DNA of 64,000 nt from Flagellimonas profundi (GCF_017313275.1 NZ_JAFLNM010000005.1:124001-188000); one strand, 5' to 3'. Shown: positions 46,693-55,820, counted from the first letter of the stretch. Notes: generated by a model not told the origin, from the sequence alone. Numbers and translations: made by a program.

Positions 46693-46902
46693 CTAAGATT
46701 TTTGTGCAGCTTTTCTTTTAAAGGGGTTGCAGCACGATTTTCCCTGTGGCAAAAAGGCAATCCACATCATGGTTGAGCCTGTATAGAAAAATGGGAAGTA
46801 TTCCATGTATTCCCAAGCATTGAACCTACCGTATATTCCAACCAATACTCCAAGGATACCTAGGGAGAATACAACTTTTTGTCTTGTGTTCAGTTTTTTC
46901 AT
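46693..46902 (-). CDS. small membrane protein of unknown function
   Basis: A 69-residue product from an ATG at 46900-46902, with a basic start (MKKLNTRQKVVF) and two hydrophobic segments (SLGILGVLVGIYGRF and FFYTGSTMMWIAFLP). The end holds a CC pair and a Lys-rich tail. It lies between the kinase and a gene-free stretch. A membrane or stress-related role is possible, but no family is recognised. Confidence 0.6.
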   Translation of the reverse strand: MKKLNTRQKVVFSLGILGVLVGIYGRFNAWEYMEYFPFFYTGSTMMWIAFLPQGKSCCNPFKRKAAQKS

Positions 46903-47139
46903 TTTGATGAATTTTGTGACCGCTTCAGCGGATTATAGAATTATACTTACTAAAAGTGAAATGATCAATTTGGCTAGTGCTATCATGACTGTTCTGTTTT
47001 AGAATTTATTTCTGAAACTAAAGTACAATAGAACCCTTGCCCGTTGAAGTGAATTATGACAAGTGGTAATTTAGACCAACCGAACGGTAAAGTCATTGAA
47101 TTTTAAATTGGAAAAGATACAACACCTTGATTATCAAGG

Positions 47140-47664
47140 CTATTTTACTTTTGGAGGGAATTTGGAAAACACTTTTTTCACTACAGCCCTGAGCTTATCC
47201 TCGCGCACACTGGGCGAGGCGTTCTCAGAAAGCCCACTCTCGGCCACAGCCTGCCAAACAAGAGCATCGCGTTGGGCATCCACCAAATCAAACTGTATGC
47301 TGCGCTGTAAATTAAGTCCTCCCAAGGGCAATCCTACGGAAATACCTCCGCCCACATTTCGACCGGTTCCACCAATACCAACCCCCACATTGCTGTTGGG
47401 AGCGCCTCGGTATTCGTCGCTCATAATATTGATAAAGAGTTCCGGTTCCTCGGCCAATCGGTACCCACGCGCCTTTAAAGTGGAATCCAGGGCGCGCAGC
47501 AAGCGCTTTTCATCCAACTGGCTTAGGCCAGATTGCATATCGGCATAATAGTTATAGGTAGAGTAACTTGAGAAGTCAACGGTCTTATCGTAATCGTAAT
47601 TTACCCTGACAGAACTACAGGACAACAAGGAAAGCACCAATAGTATGGAAAGTAAATATCGCAT
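47140..47664 (-). CDS. DUF4136 lipoprotein
   Basis: I start at the ATG at 47662-47664, giving 174 residues with signal MRYLLSILLVLSLLSC (Cys16). A longer reading from 47697 adds a non-signal extension. The core fits DUF4136: VNYDYDKTVDFSSYSTYNYY near the start and KLRAVVKKVFSKFPP at the end, with a Gly-rich middle (NVGGGISVGLPLGG). Such lipoproteins occur widely in Bacteroidota, with no agreed function. A 6-bp hairpin (47125-47139) directly follows the stop on the minus strand. Confidence 0.85.
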   Translation of the reverse strand: MRYLLSILLVLSLLSCSSVRVNYDYDKTVDFSSYSTYNYYADMQSGLSQLDEKRLLRALDSTLKARGYRLAEEPELFINIMSDEYRGAPNSNVGVGIGGTGRNVGGGISVGLPLGGLNLQRSIQFDLVDAQRDALVWQAVAESGLSENASPSVREDKLRAVVKKVFSKFPPKVK

Positions 47665-47728
47665 AATCAACATTTGGGTCCTTCTAAATTTAATCAATAA
47701 ATTGATTGGATATAAAGAAGTAGGGACA

Positions 47729-48730
47729 CTATTCGTTCAATAGCTTCCAAAGTCTATCTTTTAACTGTTGGATTCCCAATCCACTTACCGATGATATGAA
47801 CATGTAGGGGACATCCTTAAAATCTTCTTTCATATCCTCATCCATTTCATCAATGAGTTCCTGATCCAGCATATCGCATTTGGAAATGGCCACCAAACGC
47901 CCTTTGTCCAACAATTCGGGGTTGTACCTTCTCAATTCGTCCAAAAGAATATTGTATTCCTGACTGATGTCCTTGCTATCGGCCGGAATCAAAAACAAAA
48001 GGGTGGCATTACGTTCAATGTGGCGAAGGAAATAATGTCCCAGTCCCTTACCTTCGGCGGCACCTTCAATAATTCCTGGGATATCGGCCATTACAAAACT
48101 TTGAAAGTCCCGATATTCAACGATGCCCAAATTGGGCTTTAGGGTGGTAAACTCGTAATTGGCGATTTTGGGCTTGGCAGAGGTCATTACCGAAAGGAGC
48201 GTGGATTTACCTGCATTGGGAAAACCAACCAGTCCTACATCGGCCAACACCTTAAGTTCGAGTGTCACATGACCTTCTTGCCCCTTTATACCTGGCTGGG
48301 CATACCTTGGGGTTTGGTTTGTGGCACTTTTAAAATGCCAATTCCCCAATCCTCCCATACCACCTTCGAGGACAATTTTCTCCTCTCCGTCTTCGGTAAT
48401 CTCAAAAAGTACTTTATTGGTTTCAGTATCGCGTACTACCGTTCCCAAGGGCACTTCCAAATACACATCTTCGCCATCGGCACCGGTACTGCGGCTTTTT
48501 GCGCCATGTTCCCCGTGACCTGCTTTAAAATGCTTTTTAAACTTGTAGTGGACCAACGTCCATAGGTTTTTGTTCCCTTTGACTATAACATGACCGCCAC
48601 GACCACCATCACCTCCATCCGGGCCACCTTTGGCCACATATTTTTCGCGACGTAAATGCGCAGAACCTTTACCTCCGTTTCCAGAAGAAATATGCACTTT
48701 TACATAGTCTACAAAATTTCCTTCGGTCAT
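47729..48730 (-). CDS. obgE: Obg family GTPase (CgtA)
   Basis: The 333-residue product has the glycine-rich Obg fold (about 1-158; [37 protein letters not shown]) and a G domain with [27 protein letters not shown] and AISKCDMLD. It lacks the optional C-terminal OCT domain. It helps mature 50S subunits and responds to ppGpp. The start is 33 bases after the upstream HPRT-adenylate kinase gene, so the two are probably cotranscribed. Confidence 0.97.
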   Translation of the reverse strand: MTEGNFVDYVKVHISSGNGGKGSAHLRREKYVAKGGPDGGDGGRGGHVIVKGNKNLWTLVHYKFKKHFKAGHGEHGAKSRSTGADGEDVYLEVPLGTVVRDTETNKVLFEITEDGEEKIVLEGGMGGLGNWHFKSATNQTPRYAQPGIKGQEGHVTLELKVLADVGLVGFPNAGKSTLLSVMTSAKPKIANYEFTTLKPNLGIVEYRDFQSFVMADIPGIIEGAAEGKGLGHYFLRHIERNATLLFLIPADSKDISQEYNILLDELRRYNPELLDKGRLVAISKCDMLDQELIDEMDEDMKEDFKDVPYMFISSVSGLGIQQLKDRLWKLLNE

Positions 48731-48763
48731 ATTCTAATATAAAAAAGTCTGTGTGGAAACCAA

Positions 48764-49870
48764 TTACAGGGAGTCGATTACCTTGCCCAAACGCTTGGTA
48801 ATCTCATTGATCTCACCTATTCCGTTTACAGAGTGGAATTTCCCCTGTTTTTCGTAGTAGGCTTTCAATGGAGCCGTTTTTTCATTGTATTCATCAAAAC
48901 GGTTACGGATCTTGCTTTCGTCCTGATCATCGGAACGACCACTGCTTTTACCACGCTCCAATAGGCGCTCCACCAAAATATCGTCCTCAGCTTCCAAGGC
49001 TATGGTTGCGTTTACCTTCATATCCTTTGATTCCAAGAAATTGTCCAATGCTTCTGCCTGGGCAGCTGTACGTGGAAATCCATCAAAAATAAAACCTGCC
49101 GCATCCGGGTTTTTCTCCACCTCGGCTTTTAGCATATCAATGGTTACCTCATCGGGAACCAAATCTCCTTTATCAATATAAGACTTGGCCAAATTACCAA
49201 GCTCGGTTCCATTTTTAATGTTGTAACGGAAAACATCCCCAGTGGAAATGTGTTTCAAATTATACTTTTCCTTTAGGAACCCTGCTTGGGTACCCTTTCC
49301 AGCTCCTGGCTTTCCAAAAAGCACTAGGTTGATCATATCTGTTTGATTTAATTGGTAAACTTCTCTAAGGTTTCGGCCCAGCTCATTATAGTCCAGTCCA
49401 TAACCCACAATAAAATGATCGGGGATCTCCAGCCCTACGTAATCGATGGTGTATTCGCCATTGTAAACATCAGACTTGTAAAAAAGCGTCCCGATTCTAA
49501 ATTCTTTTACATTGGTGTTGCTGAACAAGTGTACCAGCTGTTTTAAGGTACGACCTGTGTCCACTACATCTTCTAAAATAATAACACTCTTTCCTTCCAC
49601 CTCATCCGGTACGTCCAATAATGTCTCCACAATACCGGTTGACGTTAACCCTTGGTACGAGCTCAACCGCACAAAGGAAACCTCGCACGGGTGCTGATAC
49701 GCTTTAAGAAAATCGGCCACGAACATAAAAGCACCATTGAGCACTCCGACAAAAAGGGGTGTTTCATCCTTGTAATCGGCAGCAATTTCCTTTGCCATTT
49801 TATCAATGGCTGCAAGGATTTGTTCTTCCTTTATATACGGCTTAAAAATCTTATCGTGAAGCTTGATCAA
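48764..49870 (-). CDS. adk: hypoxanthine phosphoribosyltransferase-adenylate kinase fusion
   Basis: Two enzymes lie in one 368-residue chain. Residues 1-175 are HPRT (MIKLHDKIFKPYIKEEQI; PRPP loop VIILEDVVDTGRTLKQL near 96-112) that salvages hypoxanthine/guanine. Residues 179-368 are adenylate kinase, with P-loop GKPGAGKGTQ (186-195) and DGFPRTAAQ (263-271). The reading opens with TTG at 49868-49870: between the -7 box and that codon no ATG or GTG occurs. Fused HPRT-Adk proteins are known in Flavobacteriaceae. It sits upstream of obgE. adk is absent from its usual place in the spc operon. Confidence 0.94.
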   Translation of the reverse strand: MIKLHDKIFKPYIKEEQILAAIDKMAKEIAADYKDETPLFVGVLNGAFMFVADFLKAYQHPCEVSFVRLSSYQGLTSTGIVETLLDVPDEVEGKSVIILEDVVDTGRTLKQLVHLFSNTNVKEFRIGTLFYKSDVYNGEYTIDYVGLEIPDHFIVGYGLDYNELGRNLREVYQLNQTDMINLVLFGKPGAGKGTQAGFLKEKYNLKHISTGDVFRYNIKNGTELGNLAKSYIDKGDLVPDEVTIDMLKAEVEKNPDAAGFIFDGFPRTAAQAEALDNFLESKDMKVNATIALEAEDDILVERLLERGKSSGRSDDQDESKIRNRFDEYNEKTAPLKAYYEKQGKFHSVNGIGEINEITKRLGKVIDSL

Positions 49871-49895
49871 TGTGTTCGAGTTATGGTCAGGTTGG

Positions 49896-49903
49896 CAAAG
49901 ATA
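49896..49903 (-). promoter_or_regulatory. -7 element of the HPRT-adk-obgE operon
   Basis: TATCTTTG on the minus strand matches TAnnTTTG and ends 25 bases before the TTG start. The -33 position lacks TTTG, so the element is supported by one half only. Confidence 0.55.
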
Positions 49904-49957
49904 ATATTTTTAAAGCTGCTAAGCCCTTACATCTTTTATACCCTCGTGGATTTCATG

Positions 49958-49965
49958 TATTTTTG
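49958..49965 (+). promoter_or_regulatory. -7 element of the purK operon
   Basis: TATTTTTG on the plus strand matches TAnnTTTG and ends 22 bases before the purK ATG. It shares the 117-base divergent region with the HPRT-adk promoter. No clear -33 element was found. Confidence 0.5.
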
Positions 49966-49987
49966 TCCACATTCAATTTAAAAATCA

Positions 49988-51142
49988 ATGCAATTTTTCT
50001 CTTCCAAATTTAAACTGGGAATTTTAGGTGGTGGACAATTGGGCAAAATGATGCTCTACGAAACCAGAAAATGGGATATACAAACCAAAGTCATGGATGC
50101 TTCGGCCGAAGCCCCTTGCAAAATAGCCTGCAATGAGTTTGTACAAGGCAGTCTGATGGATTTTGACACCGTTTATGCCTTCGGAAAAGATGTTGATGTA
50201 CTCACCATCGAAATTGAAAACGTAAACATAGATGCGCTTGAGAAACTCGAGCACGAAGGGATTAAAGTATACCCCCCGACCAAGACCTTGAGGACCATAC
50301 AGAACAAGGCCGTACAAAAATTGTTCTATACCGACCACGATATTCCCACAGCTCCTTTTACACGCTTTGCCTACACTTCGGAAATCAAGGACAGTATTAA
50401 CAACGGAGGACTTTCGCTACCATTTGTTTGGAAGAGTGCTCAATTTGGTTATGATGGACAGGGCGTAAAGGTAGTCCGAAAGATGGAAGATCTTAAAGAC
50501 CTGCCCAATGTGGAGTGCATTGCAGAAAGTATGATAGATTTTAAAAATGAATTGGCCGTTGTGGTAGCACGGAACACCCAAGGAGAGGTAAAGACATATC
50601 CTGTGGTCGAGATGGAGTTCCACCCGGAAGCTAATCAAGTAGAATACGTTATCTGCCCTGCACGAATTGACGATTCCGTAGCCAAAAAAGCCCAAGAAGT
50701 GGCCCTGAAGGTTTCCGAGCACATGAAACACGTAGGGCTGTTGGCGGTAGAAATGTTCCAGACCAAGGACGATCAAATTTTGGTCAACGAATCTGCCCCA
50801 AGACCACACAATAGCGGACACTACAGTATTGAAGCTGCGTACACCAACCAATTCGAGCAACATATTCGTGCCATTTTAGGCTTGCCGCTCGGAAAAACGG
50901 ATAGCAAAGTAGCTGGAATTATGGTTAACTTGGTAGGCGCCGAAGGATATACGGGAGATGTGGTTTATGAGAACATCGAAAAAATACTGCAGATGGAGGG
51001 GGTTACCCCGCACATTTACGGCAAAAAACAAACACGTCCGTTTCGTAAGATGGGACACGTGACCATTGTGGACGAAAATATGGCAAGGGCCAGAGAGGTG
51101 GCTCAGCAGGTAAAAGAAACGATTAAAGTGATAAGCAAATAA
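49988..51142 (+). CDS. purK: 5-(carboxyamino)imidazole ribonucleotide synthase
   Basis: The 384-residue ATP-grasp enzyme converts AIR, bicarbonate and ATP to N5-CAIR in purine synthesis. The N-terminal domain starts KLGILGGGQLGKMMLYETRK, then FVWKSAQFGYDGQGVKVV of the ATP-grasp fold and VNESAPRPHNSGHYSIEA, the family signature near the active site. Length is normal. purE follows after 3 bases, so the two steps are made in one operon. Confidence 0.97.
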   Translation: MQFFSSKFKLGILGGGQLGKMMLYETRKWDIQTKVMDASAEAPCKIACNEFVQGSLMDFDTVYAFGKDVDVLTIEIENVNIDALEKLEHEGIKVYPPTKTLRTIQNKAVQKLFYTDHDIPTAPFTRFAYTSEIKDSINNGGLSLPFVWKSAQFGYDGQGVKVVRKMEDLKDLPNVECIAESMIDFKNELAVVVARNTQGEVKTYPVVEMEFHPEANQVEYVICPARIDDSVAKKAQEVALKVSEHMKHVGLLAVEMFQTKDDQILVNESAPRPHNSGHYSIEAAYTNQFEQHIRAILGLPLGKTDSKVAGIMVNLVGAEGYTGDVVYENIEKILQMEGVTPHIYGKKQTRPFRKMGHVTIVDENMARAREVAQQVKETIKVISK

Positions 51143-51145
51143 GAT

Positions 51146-51640
51146 ATGAGCAAAGTAGCCGTGATCATGGGAAGCACAAGTGACCTTCCCGTTATGCAAG
51201 ACGCCATCGATATATTGAAGGAATTGGGAGTAGATGTGGAAGTGGATATCGTATCCGCCCACAGAACACCCGAAAAATTGTTCAGTTTTAGCAAGAGCGC
51301 ACACACCAATGGCTTTTCCGCCATTATTGCGGGAGCTGGTGGAGCAGCGCATTTGCCGGGCATGGTGGCCTCGTTATCCCCTTTGCCTGTTATCGGAGTC
51401 CCTGTAAAAAGTAGTAATTCCATTGATGGGTGGGATTCTGTCCTATCCATTTTGCAAATGCCCGGAGGTGTTCCCGTAGCCACAGTTGCCCTGAACGGCG
51501 CCAAAAATGCTGGAATCCTTGCGGCACAGATCATTGGAAGTTCCAACAAGAAAATCATGGACAACCTTATAGCTTACAAAGAAGGCCTCAAGGAAAAAGT
51601 GATCAAAGGGGCCGAAGAAGTGAAGAAAACGTACCAATAG
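51146..51640 (+). CDS. purE: N5-CAIR mutase, class I PurE
   Basis: The 164-residue octameric mutase moves the carboxyl group of N5-CAIR to give CAIR. Visible signatures are VIMGSTSDLPVMQDAIDILK, DIVSAHRTPEKLF with the catalytic His, AGAGGAAHLPGMVAS and MPGGVPVATVAL. It is the class I type that works with PurK. The next gene begins 16 bases downstream. Confidence 0.97.
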   Translation: MSKVAVIMGSTSDLPVMQDAIDILKELGVDVEVDIVSAHRTPEKLFSFSKSAHTNGFSAIIAGAGGAAHLPGMVASLSPLPVIGVPVKSSNSIDGWDSVLSILQMPGGVPVATVALNGAKNAGILAAQIIGSSNKKIMDNLIAYKEGLKEKVIKGAEEVKKTYQ

Positions 51641-51656
51641 TAAATCGTGATCGATC

Positions 51657-52049
51657 GTGAACTATAATCAAATAGGCATATTGGTGGGCATTTGTGCCAT
51701 TGCCTTTTTTGGCTTCACGCTGAGAAAAGTGGGCAACCCCTATGTAAAAGGACTCTGGAAAAGCGGTCTTTTGGTATTTACAATTTATGCTGCCCTTCTA
51801 ATTTTTATTGAAATTCGTTGGCAATTCATTTCGGATTATGCCAGTACATACGACTTAAACGGAAATGGTTTTGTAGATCTTAACGAATACTCTGATGAGG
51901 CCATTGCTGCCATGAACAAAATGACCAGTAGCGCCAAGGAAAGAAACTATGCCGCTTTAACCATAGCAGGGCTTTCTTCCATAATTGGTTTTGCTTACCT
52001 GTTGAGTGATTGGACCATAACGCGTTTAAAAAACAAAGAACAGAAGTAA
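51657..52049 (+). CDS. small membrane protein with an EF-hand-like loop
   Basis: The 130-residue product starts at GTG (51657; no ATG near the N-terminus). It has three predicted membrane segments (about 5-22, 33-52 and 98-118). Between the second and third lies DLNGNGFVDLNEYSDE (about residues 66-81), which fits the 12-residue calcium loop of an EF-hand. Family not recognised. It is in the purK-purE transcription unit and its 3' end lies just before the peptidase. Confidence 0.7.
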   Translation: MNYNQIGILVGICAIAFFGFTLRKVGNPYVKGLWKSGLLVFTIYAALLIFIEIRWQFISDYASTYDLNGNGFVDLNEYSDEAIAAMNKMTSSAKERNYAALTIAGLSSIIGFAYLLSDWTITRLKNKEQK

Positions 52050-52054
52050 CAACT

Positions 52055-54082
52055 ATGAACAATCCATTGTTGGAGCCATTCAACCAAGCTCCATTTTCAA
52101 AAATAAAAAACGAACATTTTAAGCCCGCATTTCTGCAGGCCATAGAGGATACCAAAAAGGAAATCGATGACATTGTAAACAACCCGGAACCGCCCACTTT
52201 TAAAAACACCTTGGAGGCATTGGACTTTTCCGGACAGCAATTGGATCGTATCTCGAGCATTTTTTTCAATCTGAATTCAGCGGAAACCAACGAGGAAATT
52301 CAAAAAATAGCCCAAGAAGTATCTCCGCTGTTATCAGAGTTCAGCAACGACATTACTCTGAACGAAGGGCTTTTTGCACGTATCAAAACGGTTTATGAAA
52401 AACGTGATTCGTTAGACCTTACCAAAGAGCAGCAGACCCTTCTTGAAAAGAAATACAAGAATTTCAGCAGGAATGGGGCCAACTTAAAAGAGGAAAACAA
52501 AAAGCGCCTAAGAGAAATCGATACAGAACTGGCCAAGTTGAAGCTCACATTTGGTGAAAATGTATTGGCCGAGACCAATAAATACGAAATGTTCCTCACG
52601 GATGAAAAAGATGTGGAAGGACTTCCAGAAGGTACCAAAGAAGCAGCGGCACAACTAGCAGAGTCCAAAGGCAAGCAAGGTTGGTTGATCACCTTGGACT
52701 ATCCGAGTTATATCCCATTTATGAAATATGCCAAAAACAGGGAATTGCGCAAAGAACTTTCTTTGGCCTTTGGCAGCAAAGGTTTTCATAATGATGAGTT
52801 GGACAATCAAGAAAATGTAAAGCGCATTGTTAATCTACGTCACGAAAGGGCCAATCTTTTAGGGTATAAAACCCATGCTGATTTTGTGCTCGAAGAGCGT
52901 ATGGCCGAGACCCCCGAAAAAGTGCTTGACTTCCTGAACGAACTTTTAGAGAAAGCCAAACCTGCCGCCGAAAGGGAATTCGGCGAACTGGAGGCCTATG
53001 CCAAGGAGTTGGACAACATTGACCGTTTGGAAAAATGGGACAGCGCTTACTATTCCGAAAAGTTGAAGCAAAAGCTGTTCAATTTGGATGACGAAAAGCT
53101 GAAACCCTATTTTAAACTGGAAAATGTAATAAACGGGGTCTTTGAGGTTGCGGAAAAACTCTTTGGGCTTACGTTTAAAGAAGTGGACAATATAGATAAA
53201 TACCACAAGGAAGTGAAAACATTTGAGGTGTATGAGAATGACAACTTCATATCTCTGTTCTACGCCGACTTCCACCCCAGACCGGGAAAACGTGGTGGCG
53301 CCTGGATGACCTCCTACAAACCACAATATACCCTTGGAGGAAAAAACAGTAGGCCACATATTTCCAATGTGTGCAATTTTACCAAACCAACAAGCTCAAA
53401 ACCGTCCTTGCTTACGTTCAACGAAGTAACCACACTTTTCCATGAATTCGGACACGCCCTGCACGGTATGTTGGCCAATACCACCTACCCTAGCCTATCG
53501 GGAACATCGGTGTACTGGGATTTTGTGGAACTACCCAGTCAAGTAATGGAAAACTGGTGTTACGAAAAGGATGCCTTGGAACTTTTTGCCCACCATTATG
53601 AAACAGGGGAGTTGATTCCCATGGAGTTGGTGGAAAAAATCAAGGAATCCGCCACCTTTCAAGAAGGTATGGCCACGGTTCGTCAGTTGAGCTTTGGATT
53701 TTTGGATATGGCATGGCACGGAAAAGACCCATCGAACATCAAAGATGTAAAAGCTTACGAAACAGAAGCCTTTAAAGGCACCAACTTATTTCCAGAAACA
53801 CCCGAAACGTGTATGAGCACCTCTTTTGCCCATATTTTTCAGGGCGGGTACTCATCCGGTTACTACAGCTATAAATGGGCAGAAGTACTGGATGCTGACG
53901 CTTTTGCCCATTTCAAGGAAAATGGGATTTTCAGTAAAATGGTAGCGGACAAATTCAAAGAACATGTACTTTCCAAAGGAGGCACGGAAAACCCCATGGA
54001 CCTTTACAAAAAGTTCAGAGGGGCTGAACCCAATATAGATGCCCTGCTGGAGCGAGCAGGACTCTTGGAAACCAAAAGTTAA
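52055..54082 (+). CDS. M3 family metallopeptidase (oligopeptidase/Dcp type)
   Basis: I start at the ATG at 52055 (MNNPLLEPFNQAPFSKIKNE), giving 675 residues; a GTG-type upstream extension would overlap the preceding gene. The zinc site is LFHEFGHALHGML (about residue 463) with the second Glu further on, in the M3 helical fold. Members cleave oligopeptides or C-terminal dipeptides in the cytoplasm or periplasm; no signal peptide is seen, so a cytoplasmic role is likely. It is 5 bases after the membrane-protein gene. Confidence 0.92.
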   Translation: MNNPLLEPFNQAPFSKIKNEHFKPAFLQAIEDTKKEIDDIVNNPEPPTFKNTLEALDFSGQQLDRISSIFFNLNSAETNEEIQKIAQEVSPLLSEFSNDITLNEGLFARIKTVYEKRDSLDLTKEQQTLLEKKYKNFSRNGANLKEENKKRLREIDTELAKLKLTFGENVLAETNKYEMFLTDEKDVEGLPEGTKEAAAQLAESKGKQGWLITLDYPSYIPFMKYAKNRELRKELSLAFGSKGFHNDELDNQENVKRIVNLRHERANLLGYKTHADFVLEERMAETPEKVLDFLNELLEKAKPAAEREFGELEAYAKELDNIDRLEKWDSAYYSEKLKQKLFNLDDEKLKPYFKLENVINGVFEVAEKLFGLTFKEVDNIDKYHKEVKTFEVYENDNFISLFYADFHPRPGKRGGAWMTSYKPQYTLGGKNSRPHISNVCNFTKPTSSKPSLLTFNEVTTLFHEFGHALHGMLANTTYPSLSGTSVYWDFVELPSQVMENWCYEKDALELFAHHYETGELIPMELVEKIKESATFQEGMATVRQLSFGFLDMAWHGKDPSNIKDVKAYETEAFKGTNLFPETPETCMSTSFAHIFQGGYSSGYYSYKWAEVLDADAFAHFKENGIFSKMVADKFKEHVLSKGGTENPMDLYKKFRGAEPNIDALLERAGLLETKS

Positions 54083-54187
54083 AAGTTTTCAAGTGCTAAA
54101 AAAGACCAAAATCATGTTTTTGTCAGCATTGATCGATTTATTCGTCTAATCCATTTTCAACCATGGGTTTAGATGCTCAAAAACCAT

Positions 54188-54195
54188 TACATTTG
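54188..54195 (+). promoter_or_regulatory. -7 element of the sigma/anti-sigma operon
   Basis: TACATTTG matches TAnnTTTG and ends 16 bases before the ATG at 54212. No TTTG -33 element at the right spacing. Confidence 0.5.
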
Positions 54196-54211
54196 GTAAT
54201 TCGATAGGAAT

Positions 54212-54766
54212 ATGGCCAAGCACAAACTTCAACCGGACAATTGGGTGGACCAATATGCCGATTACCTCTTCAACTATGCAGTTTCTCGCGTAAGCGATGC
54301 CGAAATTGCAAAAGATTTGGTACAGGAAACCTTTTTCGCAGGTCTCAACTCGGCCAAAAACTTTAAAGGGGATGCTGCCGAACGTACTTGGCTGGTATCC
54401 ATTCTTAAAAGAAAGGTTATAGACCATTATCGCAAAATAAATTCTAAAAAAGGGAAAGCAGAAGTTCGCATGAATTACAATTCCGATTCAGAAGCCGAAG
54501 GCGATTGGTTGGAACAACAAGTGGCCGATCCCTACAGCAAGGACGGCGACAATGTTCTGGAAAATGAAGAATTGGGTTCAGCAATTCAAGACTGTATCAC
54601 AAAACTACCTCAAAAACAGGCCATGGTCTTTAAATTGAAGACCATTCAAGGTATGAGCACTGAAGATGTTTGTAATGAACTGGATATTAATCCGTCCAAT
54701 CTGTGGGTGATGATCCATAGAGCAAGAACTGCACTTATGGGTTGTTTAAATGAAAATTGGTTTTAG
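54212..54766 (+). CDS. ECF-type RNA polymerase sigma factor
   Basis: The 184-residue product has region 2 (about 15-75; DYLFNYAVSRVSDAEIAKDL, VQETFFAGLNSAKNFKGDAA, RTWLVSILKRKVIDHYRK) and region 4 (about 125-180; ITKLPQKQAMVFKLKTIQGM, NPSNLWVMIHRARTALMGCL). It directs RNA polymerase to a set of promoters not identified here. Its stop lies 2 bases before a small zinc-finger protein, the usual anti-sigma arrangement. Confidence 0.93.
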   Translation: MAKHKLQPDNWVDQYADYLFNYAVSRVSDAEIAKDLVQETFFAGLNSAKNFKGDAAERTWLVSILKRKVIDHYRKINSKKGKAEVRMNYNSDSEAEGDWLEQQVADPYSKDGDNVLENEELGSAIQDCITKLPQKQAMVFKLKTIQGMSTEDVCNELDINPSNLWVMIHRARTALMGCLNENWF

Positions 54767-54768
54767 GT

Positions 54769-54999
54769 ATGAAGATTTCGTGTAAAGAGGCATCTAGCAT
54801 TTGTGACAAATCCCAATATAAAGAGGCGAGTTGGTGGGACATCCTTAAACTTCGCATACATTTATCGTACTGCAAAGTATGCCGTGGATATTCCAAAAAG
54901 AACAGCGAATTAACCTCATTGTGCGATAGGGCGGGCCTGACCATGTTATCAGAAGATGACAAGGAAAAAATGAAGCAAGACTTGGAAGAGAAACGTTAA
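54769..54999 (+). CDS. small zinc-finger anti-sigma-like protein
   Basis: The ATG at 54769 gives 76 residues. A Cys in SSICDKSQ is followed by HLSYCKVC, so the pattern Cys-x(n)-His-x3-Cys-x2-Cys of ZAS anti-sigma domains is present. There is no membrane segment, so it would act in the cytoplasm. The position right behind the sigma gene supports a partner role. Its stop shares TTAA with the convergent UbiA-like gene. Confidence 0.78.
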   Translation: MKISCKEASSICDKSQYKEASWWDILKLRIHLSYCKVCRGYSKKNSELTSLCDRAGLTMLSEDDKEKMKQDLEEKR

Positions 55000-55820
55000 A
55001 TATATTTTTCCACACACCAGAACATACAAAACCAGAAAATAGGAATCGCCTCCACCCAGAACATCACAAAATATTTAGATTGCAGTCTTTTGCCAGAAAG
55101 TAATACCAAGATAAGAGCAACACACAATATAGCCCTTAGGGCGATTTCCTGCTGATGTAATTCATCCCTTAAAAAAGTCAATAGAAAAAAAATCAGCGTC
55201 AAACCAATGCCCAATCGCGTGGTATTTTTAGCACCAAGCACCTGTGGCAAAGTCCTCAACCTTTTGTCGTCCCATTGCATATCCCTGATTTCGAAAGGCA
55301 GAATAAGTACCAAAACCAGCAACATGCGCTGGATAAAGGTTACGGCAAAGTCCCAGTCCAAGGTCATTTTTGCATCCAAAACTGGTAATAAAACCGAAAA
55401 ACCGGCCCAAACAAAAGCCACGATGTAAATTTTGAGTCCTGCCAAATTTCTCAAGTTTTTGGCCCTTGGCAACAAAGGAACTGCGTACAATGCGGACAAT
55501 ACACCCAAGACAACAGTGGCCACCCAAATCTGTTCGTCCAATTGAATCAAGAAATAAATGGCGAAAGCAAAGGAAACAAAGCTGAATATTTGAATGACCT
55601 TATGGTATACATTGGACACGATAAGGTATTTATAGGCCTCCACACCATACTTTATAAAATTGTAACAAACAATCACACTAAAAAAGATAAAACCCAACAA
55701 ATTGATATCCGAAGAACTCCCCAACAAATGAAAGGTAACCCCTGTCATGGAAATAACCGCAACGGCCACATGTATACTGGCATCCAGATAGAAATCAAAA
55801 ATGGTTTTTAGGATTCTCAT
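54996..55820 (-). CDS. UbiA-superfamily membrane protein
   Basis: The 274-residue integral membrane protein has about eight or nine hydrophobic segments. EIRDMQWDDKRLRTLPQVLG (about 182-201) matches the second Asp-rich motif of UbiA prenyltransferases. The first motif, normally NDxxD, is replaced by NFIKYGVEAYK near 54-64. It may still hold an isoprenoid but lacks the usual first metal site. The substrate is not evident. It starts 125 bases from the divergent gcvP start. Confidence 0.75.
   Translation of the reverse strand: MRILKTIFDFYLDASIHVAVAVISMTGVTFHLLGSSSDINLLGFIFFSVIVCYNFIKYGVEAYKYLIVSNVYHKVIQIFSFVSFAFAIYFLIQLDEQIWVATVVLGVLSALYAVPLLPRAKNLRNLAGLKIYIVAFVWAGFSVLLPVLDAKMTLDWDFAVTFIQRMLLVLVLILPFEIRDMQWDDKRLRTLPQVLGAKNTTRLGIGLTLIFFLLTFLRDELHQQEIALRAILCVALILVLLSGKRLQSKYFVMFWVEAIPIFWFCMFWCVEKYI

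Noticed and set aside
46919-46931. CCGCT/AGCGG hairpin
   Set aside because: Five-base stem with two-base loop and no T-run; not a terminator by sequence.
46936-46986. 17-residue minus-strand frame (MIALAKLIISLL...)
   Set aside because: Too short, no conserved feature beyond hydrophobicity.
47096-47548. 150-residue plus-strand frame over the DUF4136 gene
   Set aside because: Low-complexity, no start signal; the minus-strand lipoprotein has a clear signal peptide and family.
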